Below are positions 1 through 7,420 of a DNA stretch of 45,794 nt, piece after piece. Under the pieces are notes generated by a model. That model worked only from the letters and a program-made list of their open reading frames with translations, was not told the origin of the DNA and did not search any database. This stretch comes from Burkholderiales bacterium (GTDB lineage Bacteria; Pseudomonadota; Gammaproteobacteria; Burkholderiales; Ga0077523). How positions within the stretch are numbered: the stretch's first letter is position 1; each line of letters opens with the position of its first letter. The DNA lies in assembly GCA_019747905.1 (NCBI GenBank), contig JAIEQG010000135.1:1-45794 (forward strand), in the 5' to 3' direction. Position numbers and translations under genes: made by a program.

Positions 1-135
1 GCGGTTTCGCTCATGATGAGCAAGGGCATCAATGAACTAGGTGCCGGTGGCATCGTCGTGCTGCTCCTGCTTCTGCCGGTGGGCTACTTTCTTCTGCGTG
101 GGCTTGACCGGTTCGTGGGCACGACGGGAGAGTAG
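1..135 (+). CDS. C-terminal end of an unidentified membrane protein (partial)
   Basis: Frame 1 is open from the window edge to a TAG at 133-135. The 44 visible residues contain one strongly hydrophobic stretch (about residues 17-33, rich in Val and Leu), followed by a short charged tail. That pattern fits the last transmembrane helix of a membrane protein. An ATG pair at 13-18 could also start a short single-helix protein, but the ribosome-binding region would lie at or beyond the edge, so I cannot choose. The family cannot be recognised from this fragment. Confidence 0.45.
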   Translation, partial: AVSLMMSKGINELGAGGIVVLLLLLPVGYFLLRGLDRFVGTTGE

Positions 136-259
136 ACGTCCCCCCGATGGGCCTGCGGCCCTTCCCCTCCCCAAGTGGGCCAACCCGGCCCGCCATCGTC
201 GAGTTGAGCGGCGTGCGATGCTGATACCATCTCGCGATGCCTTCTGGAGGGGAGCCGCC

Positions 260-859
260 GTGAAATCTCACATCATCCTGGCCGTCGTTGCCGTGCTGGT
301 TGCCGCTTGCGCGCAGACGACCGTGCGCAATGCCTGGAGAGCTTCGGACGACACTGGTCCGGCCTTGCGCAAGGTGCTGGTGGTGGGCGTCACCAACCGC
401 GCCGACGTGCGTCGTACGTTCGAAGACGGATTCGTGAAGGAGCTGGCAGCGGCGGGTGTGACCGCCGTGCCGAGCTACGAGTCGGAGCCTGACCTGGGCC
501 CGACCGCGGGCGAGCGCTTGCGCGCCGCAGTGGCCAAGACCGGCGTCGACGGCGTCCTCATCACGCGGCTCGTGAAGAGCGAGAAGAAGGCTCAGTACGT
601 CCCCGGTGGACCGCCGCCCATGCATGTCGGCATGGGAATGTACGGCTACTATCCGCGCGCCTGGGCCGGCTACTACGAACCGGGGATGGTGGTGGAGTCG
701 CAGATCGTCACCGCCGAGGTGAACCTGTTCCGTGCGGGGAACGAGAAACTGGTGTGGGCCGCGACCACCGAGACGTTCGAGCCGAGCGACATCGCGGCCT
801 CGACCAAGGACTTCGCGAAGGTGATCATCACCGCGCTGACCAAGGACAAGCTGATCTAA
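260..859 (+). CDS. Predicted lipoprotein of unknown function
   Basis: This is a 199-residue protein. I chose the GTG at 260 because a GGAGGGGAG ribosome-binding site lies just upstream and because it gives a short lipoprotein signal peptide: Lys-Ser-His, a hydrophobic core, then a VAAC lipobox with Cys at residue 17. A longer reading upstream has no signal and is unlikely. The mature part alternates beta-type segments with charged helices and has a Gly/Tyr/Met-rich stretch around residues 115-140. The N-terminal half, with a VLVVGVTNRADVRR-like start, recalls periplasmic lipoproteins related to DUF4136, but I cannot assign the family firmly. It ends one base before the next gene, so the two are probably cotranscribed. 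Confidence 0.75.
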   Translation: MKSHIILAVVAVLVAACAQTTVRNAWRASDDTGPALRKVLVVGVTNRADVRRTFEDGFVKELAAAGVTAVPSYESEPDLGPTAGERLRAAVAKTGVDGVLITRLVKSEKKAQYVPGGPPPMHVGMGMYGYYPRAWAGYYEPGMVVESQIVTAEVNLFRAGNEKLVWAATTETFEPSDIAASTKDFAKVIITALTKDKLI

Positions 860-860
860 G

Positions 861-1730
861 GTGGTGCCTGTCGCTCCGGTGTCGGCAGCAACTGCGGCGG
901 CTCCGCCGCGCATCGATCTCGACATGTACCGGCGCGATGGGCTGATTGTTGCGCCCGTGGCTCTGCCTGGCACGTTGCTCGACCGCATGCGTGGGTCCCT
1001 CGACCGGCTGCTCGAGAACAGCGCCGACATCGCGCCCGAGAGCCTCATCTGCCCGCACATCCCGAACGGTGTTCGACACCCGGCGTCCGAAGCACGGACC
1101 TGGTTCGAGTATGCCACCCAGCCGTTCATCCTCGATCTGGTGGAGCAGGTAATCGGCCCCGACATCGTGCTCTGGGGCAGTCAGGTGTTCTGCAAGCCGG
1201 CACGCAAGGGTCGCGAGGTACCGTGGCACCAGGACGGCGAGTACTGGCCGATCCGGCCGCTCGCCACGTGTTCGGTCTGGATCGCCCTGGACGACGCGAC
1301 CCCGGAGAACGGGTGCATGCGCTTCATCCCGGGTTCGCACGCCGCGGGCAGCCTGTACGCGCATCACGATGCCGCGCGCCCTGACCGCGTGCTGGGCCTG
1401 GAGATCGACGCCCAGGCCTACGACGTCCACACTGCGCGCGACGACGTTCTCATGGCGGGGCAGATGTCGCTGCACGACGTGTTCCTGATTCACGGTTCCG
1501 CCGCAAACCGGTCCGAGCGCCGGCGGGCGGGCTTCGTCGTTCGCTACATGCCTGCCACTTCGCGGTACGATCGCTCCGTTCCCGACAGTCAGACCCAGGC
1601 GGGCGTCTCGTTCAGTCTGAGCCGCCGCCCCATCTGGCTGGTACGCGGCGTCGATCGCGCGGGTAACGATTTCGTCACGGGTCACGGTGCAGATTTCGGC
1701 CTCGTTCCGAGGCATTCCGACGACTTGTGA
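861..1730 (+). CDS. Phytanoyl-CoA dioxygenase (PhyH) family protein
   Basis: This 289-residue protein is predicted to be a non-haem Fe(II)/2-oxoglutarate-dependent dioxygenase. The iron-binding facial triad is visible: an HxD pair in PWHQDGEYW (His123, Asp125) and a distal His in LIHGSAANRS (His211). Arg residues near 217-222 are suited to hold 2-oxoglutarate. Length and motif order fit the PhyH family, whose bacterial members hydroxylate varied small molecules, so the substrate cannot be read from sequence. The GTG start at 861 follows the lipoprotein stop by one base, with GATCTAAGGT as a weak ribosome-binding region, which suggests translational coupling. The next gene begins 16 bases after the stop. 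Confidence 0.85.
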   Translation: MVPVAPVSAATAAAPPRIDLDMYRRDGLIVAPVALPGTLLDRMRGSLDRLLENSADIAPESLICPHIPNGVRHPASEARTWFEYATQPFILDLVEQVIGPDIVLWGSQVFCKPARKGREVPWHQDGEYWPIRPLATCSVWIALDDATPENGCMRFIPGSHAAGSLYAHHDAARPDRVLGLEIDAQAYDVHTARDDVLMAGQMSLHDVFLIHGSAANRSERRRAGFVVRYMPATSRYDRSVPDSQTQAGVSFSLSRRPIWLVRGVDRAGNDFVTGHGADFGLVPRHSDDL

Positions 1731-1746
1731 CGGGGGCGTGTGATCG

Positions 1747-2484
1747 ATGGCGTTGATGCTGTTCACGGACTTCGGTTCGACCGACCTGTACGTCGGGCAG
1801 GTGGAAGCGGTGATCGACCGGTACGCACCGGGGGTGCGCATCATCCACCTGCTCAACGAGGCACCCTGCTTCAACGTGCAGTGCTCGTCGCACCTGCTCG
1901 CCGCGCTCGCGAAGCAGGTGCCGCGCGGCCACGTGTTCCTCGCCATCGTGGACCCCGGCGTCGGCAGCGACCGCAACGGCATCGTCGTGCGGATCGACGG
2001 CCGCTCCTATGTCGGTCCGGACAACGGCCTGTTGTCCGTGCTCTGGGCACGCGGCACCGTGAAATCCGCGTGGCGCATCACCGGCTGGTCACCCGATGCC
2101 GCGGTTTCGTTCCATGGGCGCGACGTGTTCGCCCCGGTCGCGGCCGCCGTGGCGACCGGCGAATTTCCGAACGAGAACGTGAAGCAGATTTCCGCACCGG
2201 AAGTGCTGCTGCCGAGCGAGGATCTGCCCGAGATCATCTACATCGACCACTACGGCAACGCATTCACCGGATTGCGGGGCGAAGGCTTGAGCACCGATCG
2301 CCGCCTGCGCATTCGCCGCATGGAGCTCGCGCACGCCCGTGTGTTCCACGAAGCACCCACTGGGCAGGGCTTCTGGTACGTGAACAGCATCGGCCTGGTG
2401 GAGATCGCAATGCCGGGCACCAGTGCGGCCAAGATGCTGGGCCTGAGGATCGGGCAAGCGGTGGAGTGGGCCGGCGGATCCTGA
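1747..2484 (+). CDS. SAM hydrolase / SAM hydroxide adenosyltransferase family protein (DUF62)
   Basis: This 245-residue protein belongs to the family whose studied members cleave S-adenosylmethionine with water to give adenosine and methionine. Related enzymes are fluorinase and chlorinase. Visible family marks are the N-terminal LFTDFGSTDLYVGQ segment with its Asp residues, the central VDPGVGSDR motif, and the YVGPDNGLLS motif. The C-terminal half carries an IIYIDHYGNAFT segment typical of the second domain. Length matches the family. There is no signal peptide, so it should be cytoplasmic. It follows the PhyH gene closely on the same strand and may share its transcript. Whether it uses water or another nucleophile cannot be decided here. 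Confidence 0.85.
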   Translation: MALMLFTDFGSTDLYVGQVEAVIDRYAPGVRIIHLLNEAPCFNVQCSSHLLAALAKQVPRGHVFLAIVDPGVGSDRNGIVVRIDGRSYVGPDNGLLSVLWARGTVKSAWRITGWSPDAAVSFHGRDVFAPVAAAVATGEFPNENVKQISAPEVLLPSEDLPEIIYIDHYGNAFTGLRGEGLSTDRRLRIRRMELAHARVFHEAPTGQGFWYVNSIGLVEIAMPGTSAAKMLGLRIGQAVEWAGGS

Positions 2485-2727
2485 GCGGTCTTCCCGGCAG
2501 GGTCGGTCAGGATCGCACGCGATTGTGTCATGGCGTTTGCATGAGATCGCCCGGTGGATAGCTACAACGGAACGGCCGCGGCGTCGCCGGAAACCGCGAT
2601 CGTGGTCGTATGCAGCGGGCATTCCATCATCGCGCCGCAACGTTGGTGCGTCACTCTTGTGTCTGCACATCGCGCGGCGGGATCGGTCCCGCCGATGGTC
2701 GTTTCCTTCCCCGACAAGGAGCACTGC

Positions 2728-2928
2728 ATGGAACCTCTCGAATCCGGAATCCCCCAGGCCCGCATGCCGATCGGACTGCTCGCCGACCCGGTCGAACAGC
2801 CGCGCCACGTGCGCTGGTCGATGTTCGACCGCAATGCAGTGCCCACGCCGAGCGCCCGCTACTGCTGGCTCGATCGCGACACCGGCCGTCTCGTGTTCTC
2901 CGACTCGAAGGATCGCCCGGCACCCTGA
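2728..2928 (+). CDS. Small hypothetical protein (66 aa)
   Basis: I chose the ATG at 2728 because AAGGAG lies six bases upstream; the frame is open further upstream but without a comparable site. The 66-residue product has no signal peptide or transmembrane segment. It is moderately rich in Pro and Arg, with a central RHVRWSMFDR segment and a WLDRDTGRLVFSD segment that looks like a short beta hairpin. I do not recognise a family. It is the last gene of the rightward group that starts at 260 and faces the UPF0149 gene tail to tail. Confidence 0.55.
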   Translation: MEPLESGIPQARMPIGLLADPVEQPRHVRWSMFDRNAVPTPSARYCWLDRDTGRLVFSDSKDRPAP

Positions 2929-2944
2929 GGTACCGGCACGGCCT

Positions 2945-3547
2945 TCAGTGCAGCGCTGAAGGTCCGGCCGTCGCCGGCATTCCGGCGGCTGGCCGGAAAT
3001 GGTGGAACAGGAACGACAAGGCGAACGTGGTGTCGGTCAGTAGATCGGCGCGCCGTGCTCCATCCGCAGCGTTCGAATCGCCGGCGAGGGCGATCATGGG
3101 TGTCAGTGCGGCGCGGCGCATCGGGTCGTTGATCAGATCATCCCAGCGATCCCGATGGGTGTCGACGCCGCGGAGAAACCCGCGAGCCCATGTCTGTCCT
3201 CGTGTGGCATCGGAGAGATCCTCCAGCAACAAGGGTCCGACCGGCAGACCCTGGGCGAGCGTGTCCTCGATCGAGTGCCAGTGCCTGCAGAGGAGGTCGA
3301 GGTTCTCGTCCACATGCTCACGCGGGCCGGCCGGCAGCGTGCTCATGTCGCCACCGAACACGGCGAACCAGTGTTCATGCGGATTCCCGCGCACCGGCCC
3401 CACGATCAATGCTGCGAAGAACCCGTCCACCTCCTCGAGCGGCATCGACCCGGCCCGGGCGCACGACGAAAGGAACCGGGCGAGCTTCGCCAGGGCCGCG
3501 TTAGGCAAGGCTTCCACGCGTGTGGCAGGTCGCAGCTGCAGGGGCAT
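2945..3547 (-). CDS. UPF0149 / YecA family protein
   Basis: This 200-residue minus-strand protein has the architecture of the UPF0149 (YgfB/YecA) family: an all-helical domain with an N-terminal MPLEEVDGFFAALIVGP segment, which is the most typical signature, and a central RGFLRGVDTHRDRW segment. Many YecA homologues carry a C-terminal SEC-C zinc motif, but none is seen here, as the protein ends in a Pro/Ala-rich tail. The function of the family is not established. A short perfect inverted repeat (AACGTGA, two bases, TCACGTT, at 3606-3621) lies about 60 bases upstream of the start and could be an operator. Confidence 0.8.
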   Translation of the reverse strand: MPLQLRPATRVEALPNAALAKLARFLSSCARAGSMPLEEVDGFFAALIVGPVRGNPHEHWFAVFGGDMSTLPAGPREHVDENLDLLCRHWHSIEDTLAQGLPVGPLLLEDLSDATRGQTWARGFLRGVDTHRDRWDDLINDPMRRAALTPMIALAGDSNAADGARRADLLTDTTFALSFLFHHFRPAAGMPATAGPSALH

Positions 3548-3754
3548 CGGATCGATCTCCGGACGGTGGTTCTCAGGTGGATACGCGCCGCCTGCGGCAC
3601 CGGTGAACGTGAAGTCACGTTGGAAACTGTATAAGTCGTACGTATTGCGCGAGCGATCGCAATGTTTGCCGCGTGTGCTGGACCGAAGGGATCAGTAGTG
3701 GAATCGAGGGTGCAATCGCGCATATGCCGCACGGTCGTAGGGGCGCACGGTCCT

Positions 3755-3873
3755 TCCCCCACCCTGACCCTCCCCCACGCTGCGCGCGGGGGAGGGGATG
3801 TGGTGCTTGCTTCTCAAACAACCACAGGCACTCCTTCCCCCGGCTGTGCCGGGGGAAGGTTGGGATGGGGGCA
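3755..3873. repeat. REPIN-like hairpin doublet 1
   Basis: The left arm (3755-3800) begins CCCCCACCCTGACCC and folds into a hairpin with CTCCCCC and GGGGGAG stems. The right arm (about 3822-3873) folds with CTTCCCCCGGC and GCCGGGGGAAG stems and ends TTGGGATGGGGG. The outer ends of the two arms are inverted relative to each other, so the pair resembles a doublet of REP elements. The same arrangement recurs at five other places in this window. Confidence 0.8.
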
Positions 3874-3902
3874 ATCGCCTGTTGCGGCTTCGGTCGAGCG
3901 CT

Positions 3903-4033
3903 GCCCCCACCCTATCCCTCCCCCACGCTGCGCGCGGGGGAGGGGATGAGAGGCTGGGATGAAATGCACACGTCACCGCGAACCACAGGCACTCCTTCCC
4001 CCGGCTTTGCCGGGGGAAGGCTGGGATGGGGGC
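3903..4033. repeat. REPIN-like hairpin doublet 2
   Basis: This is a second copy in tandem with doublet 1. The left arm (3903-3948) is almost identical to the first left arm. The right arm (3982-4033) shares the flank AACCACAGGCACTCCTTCCC with the first right arm and differs mainly in the loop (TTT instead of TGT). The near identity suggests a recent tandem duplication of a whole doublet. Confidence 0.8.
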
Positions 4034-4138
4034 CAAATCAGAGCGACGTGCGAGCGAAAACTCGCATCGCCCGACTTCGCGAGTTACCGGAAACAGCAGC
4101 CGACCGGACGGGTGTCCGCGCGACGATCGTTCGCAGTG

Positions 4139-4837
4139 CTACCCCAACCGCGTCGGCTCGATCGGTTCCTCGACGACCGTGTCGCCCGCCTTGCGTACCT
4201 GCCACGCCATCGCACGTGGCTTCGACGAAACGGCCTGGATGAACTCGCCGTCGATGAAATGCAAACCGACCCCGTCGTCGGCCGCATACCCGTCCTTGAT
4301 CGCGCCGGCGCGGATCATCGCCTGATACGTGGGGCGCCGTTCCTTCTCGCTGTCGTAGTGCGGGCAGTTGCTGCCCTTCACGAAGCCGAGGCAGGGCAGG
4401 CGTGTGAGCGGTCCGGCGATGGAGTCGGTCACGCCGTCTTCGAACCAGCAGATGGATCCCGCGCTGGAGCCACCGAGCACGATGCCGCGCTCGTAGGCGG
4501 TCTTGATGATCGCGTCGAGCCCCCAGTCGCGCCACACCGCGAGCATGGTCCGCGTGTTGCCGCCGCCCACCGCAATGGCGTCGTGCTCGAACACGAACTC
4601 GTCCAGCTTGCGCGGCGTGCGCTTGAAGAACGGCAACACCTGGGGTCGGCAGCCGAGCCGCGAGTACGCCTGGAAGAAGCGCAGGGTGTAGGGCTCGTTG
4701 TCGCCGCTCGCCGTGGGCACGAACAGGATCTTCGGCGAGTCCTTGTCCGTGAGTTCCTTGAAGTAGCGCTCGAGGAGGAGGGTGCCGTCGGGGTCGGCCA
4801 GGAAGGCGCCGCCCATTGCCAGAATATGCTTTCTCAT
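4139..4837 (-). CDS. Peptidase E-like protein, family S51
   Basis: This 232-residue cytoplasmic protein resembles peptidase S51 enzymes, which include alpha-aspartyl dipeptidase PepE and cyanophycinase. The nucleophile elbow is visible as LGGSSAGS with the likely catalytic Ser at residue 125. A GGGNT motif at 91-95 and a CPHYDSE segment near His160 match conserved positions of the family. Length is close to bacterial PepE (about 230 residues). PepE cleaves dipeptides with N-terminal Asp; cyanophycinase splits beta-Asp-Arg from cyanophycin. The sequence alone does not choose, though the length favours PepE-like. Its first nine codons are repeated at 4964-4993, upstream of its start. Confidence 0.8.
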   Translation of the reverse strand: MRKHILAMGGAFLADPDGTLLLERYFKELTDKDSPKILFVPTASGDNEPYTLRFFQAYSRLGCRPQVLPFFKRTPRKLDEFVFEHDAIAVGGGNTRTMLAVWRDWGLDAIIKTAYERGIVLGGSSAGSICWFEDGVTDSIAGPLTRLPCLGFVKGSNCPHYDSEKERRPTYQAMIRAGAIKDGYAADDGVGLHFIDGEFIQAVSSKPRAMAWQVRKAGDTVVEEPIEPTRLG

Positions 4838-4840
4838 CGT
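4811..4840. repeat. 30-bp direct repeat, copy 1 (covers the start of the S51 peptidase gene)
   Basis: This 30-base block begins CGCCCATTGCCAGAATATGC and matches 29 of 30 bases at 4964-4993. Copy 1 contains the start codon and first codons (MRKHILAMG) of the peptidase gene on the minus strand. Confidence 0.85.
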
Positions 4841-4963
4841 CGTCGTATCACACCGATTGTCGCGGTCGCGCAGATCATCGAGGGCGGCGCCTGCCGGCGA
4901 CTCGTCTTGCTGTCGATCCCCACTCTGCGGGTGGGGCCCCTCGCCAGGTGACTCGCGCCGTCC

Positions 4964-4993
4964 CGCCCATTGCCAGAATATGCTTTCGCATCG
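4964..4993. repeat. 30-bp direct repeat, copy 2
   Basis: This is the second copy of the 30-base block, differing by a single base. On the minus strand it also reads ATG plus the same eight codons, but continues into a non-homologous short frame, so it is a detached duplicate of the peptidase gene start. The 123 bases between the copies contain a small hairpin (CCCCAC with GTGGGG, about 4919-4937). Just beyond copy 2 a short degenerate repeat (GGGAATCAGGAATCGGGCAT-like) runs to about 5020. Confidence 0.85.
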
Positions 4994-5026
4994 GGAATCA
5001 GGAATCGGGCATCAGGGATCAGAGAA

Positions 5027-5620
5027 TTATGGTCCTGACGGACCATGCCTCGAAAGGGCGAAAGCGGTCACTTCGGGCATGAACGCCCGGAAGTCCGCTT
5101 CGAAGCCGGCGTAGTCCGCCTCGAGCTCCTCGGCCGAACCCAGCAACGCGTTGCCCCGGGTGAGCCTGCGACCCATGCGTTCGAGGGCGGCGCCCACCTC
5201 GTCCACTTCGCGATAGGACACGAGCCAGTTCTGCCGTGCCATGTACATCACCATGCGGCCGGCGGGTTCGGGCAGGTCCGCCGCGCGATCGAGCAGCACG
5301 CCGTAGATGTCGATCGCGAAATCCTCGAGTGCCTCGTCGTGGTAGTCGCGCCAATGGCGCGCGAGGAAGTGATCGTAGAACAGGTCCACCAGAATCCCGG
5401 CATAGCGCCGCCGCACCGGTCCGACGCGCGCCTTGCTTGCGGCGAACATCGGATGGGCATCGGTGAACGTGTCGATCGCACGGTGCAGGCGGATCGCGTG
5501 CGTGATCTCGTCGTTGTAGCCGGCGCGTTCCACCGGCCCCTTCACGAAATCGCCCAGCAGGCTGCCGATCAGCGCGTCCGGTGACGGCGGCGAGAGGTAC
5601 AGATGAGCGAGGAAGTTCAC
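5027..5620 (-). CDS. acpH: Acyl carrier protein phosphodiesterase family protein
   Basis: This 197-residue protein matches ACP phosphodiesterase (AcpH, DUF479). The family removes the 4'-phosphopantetheine group from holo-ACP in the cytoplasm. The N-terminal MNFLAHLYLS segment, the SLLGDFVKG motif, the HRAIDTFTDAHP motif and the later LFYDHFLARHW motif are the usual HD-like metal-site segments of this family. Length is typical (about 190 residues). The gene is transcribed leftward toward the S51 peptidase, with 189 bases of repeat-bearing spacer between them, so cotranscription is uncertain. Confidence 0.85.
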   Translation of the reverse strand: MNFLAHLYLSPPSPDALIGSLLGDFVKGPVERAGYNDEITHAIRLHRAIDTFTDAHPMFAASKARVGPVRRRYAGILVDLFYDHFLARHWRDYHDEALEDFAIDIYGVLLDRAADLPEPAGRMVMYMARQNWLVSYREVDEVGAALERMGRRLTRGNALLGSAEELEADYAGFEADFRAFMPEVTAFALSRHGPSGP

Positions 5621-5649
5621 GCTGTCTGCCGCCCGCGGGCGGCGACGCT

Positions 5650-5988
5650 CTAGACGCTCAAGCCGAGGAAGTCGGCACGCGTCTTGATCCAGAGGCCCTG
5701 GAAGCCGCGCGGCAGCGGTTCGATGGACTCGCGGCGGACGACGTCAGTGCGCCCGAGCAGCGCCGTGGCGGTGGCTGCGCTATCAGTCTGGAACTCGAGC
5801 CAGACTTCGATCTCGCTCAGTTTGTCCACAGCGTCGACCCAGAGACGATTCTCGCCCAGCGCAAACACCGTCGCGGGTGCGAGCGCGTCGATGCGCTCGA
5901 GGCCAAGGGCCTTGCTGCAGTAGCCGAGGGCCTCCTGCCAGCGCTGCGGCGGCACTTTCATGGCGATGTTGGGGCCGCTGCGAAACAT
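5650..5988 (-). CDS. Small glyoxalase/VOC-like protein
   Basis: This 112-residue protein starts at the ATG at 5988, which overlaps the stop of the upstream M20 hydrolase by one base (TGATG), implying translational coupling. It has the beta-alpha-beta-beta-beta look of a single vicinal-oxygen-chelate module: an N-terminal strand and helix with RWQEALGYCSKALGLE, then VWLEFQTDSA and a closing GLWIKTRADFLGL strand. Bacterial VOC proteins of this size often act as dimers, but the usual metal-binding His/Glu set is not clear here, so an enzymatic role is uncertain. The name reflects fold impression only. Confidence 0.6.
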   Translation of the reverse strand: MFRSGPNIAMKVPPQRWQEALGYCSKALGLERIDALAPATVFALGENRLWVDAVDKLSEIEVWLEFQTDSAATATALLGRTDVVRRESIEPLPRGFQGLWIKTRADFLGLSV

Positions 5989-7277
5989 CAGCGTCCTTCC
6001 ATGTAGTCCAGGGTGAGATTCAGGAGGGTGCGCACGCCCAGCTTGAGCGCCGATTCGTCGATCGCGAACTTCGGCGAATGGTTGTAAGGCGTCTTGTCGA
6101 GTTCCTGCGCCGGCGGCGTGCCGCCGAGGAACACGAACAGCCCCGGCACCTGTTGCGCGAAGAACGAGAAATCCTCCGCACCCATGAGGCGGTCGCGCAG
6201 GAGGACGTTGGCATCGCCCGCCGTGCGCTTCAAGGTCGGCAGCATGCGCTGCGAGAGCGCCGGATCGTTGACCGTGACCGCATAGGGCTTTTCGATCACC
6301 ACCTCGGCGGTGGCGCCCGAAGCGGCGGCGATGCTTTCGGCCGTCAGCTTGATGCGGCGATGGATGTCGTCGCGTAACGCTTCGTCGAAGGTGCGGATGG
6401 TCCCGACCATGGTCACCTTGTCGGGAATGATGTTGAAGCGGATGCCGCCGTCGATGCCACCGACGGTCACCACCGCGGGTTCCTTGGCGATGTTCACCTG
6501 CCGGCTCACGATGGTCTGCAGGCCCAGCACGATCTGCGCGGCGGCGACGATCGGGTCCACGCCGCCCCACGGTGCCGAACCGTGGGTCTGCTTGCCCTTC
6601 ACCGTGATGCGCAGCACGTCGGCTGCCGCCATGGCCGCGCCGGGGCGATAGCCGAGCTGCCCCGCGTGCAGCATGGAGCCGATGTGAAGGCCGAAGATCA
6701 CTTCGGGCTTCGGATCCTCGAAGACACCTTCCTCGAGCATCAGCGCCGCGCCGCCTTTCTCGCCCTGGGGCGGACCTTCCTCCGCGGGCTGGAAGATGAG
6801 TTTCACGGTGCCAGGCAACTGATCGCGCACGGCGGCGAACGCTTCGGCTGCGCCCATCAGCATCGCCACATGGGTGTCGTGCCCGCATGCGTGCATGACC
6901 CCGGTTTCCTTGCCGGCGTAGGTGGTGCGCACCTTGGAGGCGAACGGCAGGTCCACTTCCTCGGTGACCGGCAGCGCATCCATGTCGGCGCGCAGGGCAA
7001 CCACAGGCCCCGGTTTGCCGCCGCGCAGGACGCCCACCACACCGGTGACTGCCACCCCGGTGCGCACTTCGTAGCCGAGCGCTTTCAGGTGCTCGGCGAC
7101 CAGGGCACCGGTGCGCGTTTCACGGTTGCCGAGCTCCGGATTGCGGTGAATGTCGCGCCGCCACTCGATCACCTTCGGCTCGACCTGGTCGGCGATCGCG
7201 TCGAAGCGGGACTGCAAGCCTTCTGCGTGGATGGGGAACGAGGCGATGGCGACGACACACGCGAAGGCAAAGCGCAT
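5988..7277 (-). CDS. M20 family amidohydrolase with signal peptide
   Basis: This 429-residue zinc hydrolase belongs to the M20/IAA-amino acid hydrolase group, which cleaves N-acyl amino acids or related amides. The start at 7277 gives a signal peptide (RFAFACVVAIASFPIHA), so the protein is likely periplasmic. Conserved metal and catalytic positions are visible: ALRADMDALP (Asp near 98-100), HACGHDTH (Cys131, His133), QPAEEGP (Glu166-Glu167), a dimerisation-domain segment with THGSAPWGGVDP, and MGAEDFSFF near the C-terminus. Length is slightly above the cytoplasmic members because of the signal. It is cotranscribed with the small VOC-like gene. Confidence 0.88.
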   Translation of the reverse strand: MRFAFACVVAIASFPIHAEGLQSRFDAIADQVEPKVIEWRRDIHRNPELGNRETRTGALVAEHLKALGYEVRTGVAVTGVVGVLRGGKPGPVVALRADMDALPVTEEVDLPFASKVRTTYAGKETGVMHACGHDTHVAMLMGAAEAFAAVRDQLPGTVKLIFQPAEEGPPQGEKGGAALMLEEGVFEDPKPEVIFGLHIGSMLHAGQLGYRPGAAMAAADVLRITVKGKQTHGSAPWGGVDPIVAAAQIVLGLQTIVSRQVNIAKEPAVVTVGGIDGGIRFNIIPDKVTMVGTIRTFDEALRDDIHRRIKLTAESIAAASGATAEVVIEKPYAVTVNDPALSQRMLPTLKRTAGDANVLLRDRLMGAEDFSFFAQQVPGLFVFLGGTPPAQELDKTPYNHSPKFAIDESALKLGVRTLLNLTLDYMEGR

Positions 7278-7420
7278 TGCAAATCCCGGGCAGTGGTTCC
7301 GGGTTGGAGTGTCGAACCGCAGAGTGCGGTGCGTCAAGCGCTGCAGGCCCTCGATCCACAATAATTCGACGGGCGCCGCGGCGACGGATAATCCGTCGAA
7401 CTCGTTACTCCCTCCCTGCC

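Larger units (their letters stand above)
3548..4138. other. Gene-free stretch holding two tandem REPIN-like doublets
   Basis: No convincing gene was found in these 591 bases. The main content is two tandem copies of a GC-rich hairpin doublet (3755-3873 and 3903-4033). A 16-base inverted repeat at 3606-3621 sits nearest the UPF0149 start. The remaining bases show no coding pattern in either direction. Confidence 0.7.

Noticed and set aside
29-1165. Long minus-strand open frames opposite the lipoprotein, PhyH and SAM hydrolase genes
   Set aside because: Their translations are Arg/His/Gly-rich without family features, as expected for the antisense of GC-rich genes; the plus-strand frames have clear motifs.
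3755-4033. CRISPR-like array because of repeated GC-rich blocks
   Set aside because: The units are two kinds of hairpin arms with long related flanks, not short identical repeats with unique spacers.
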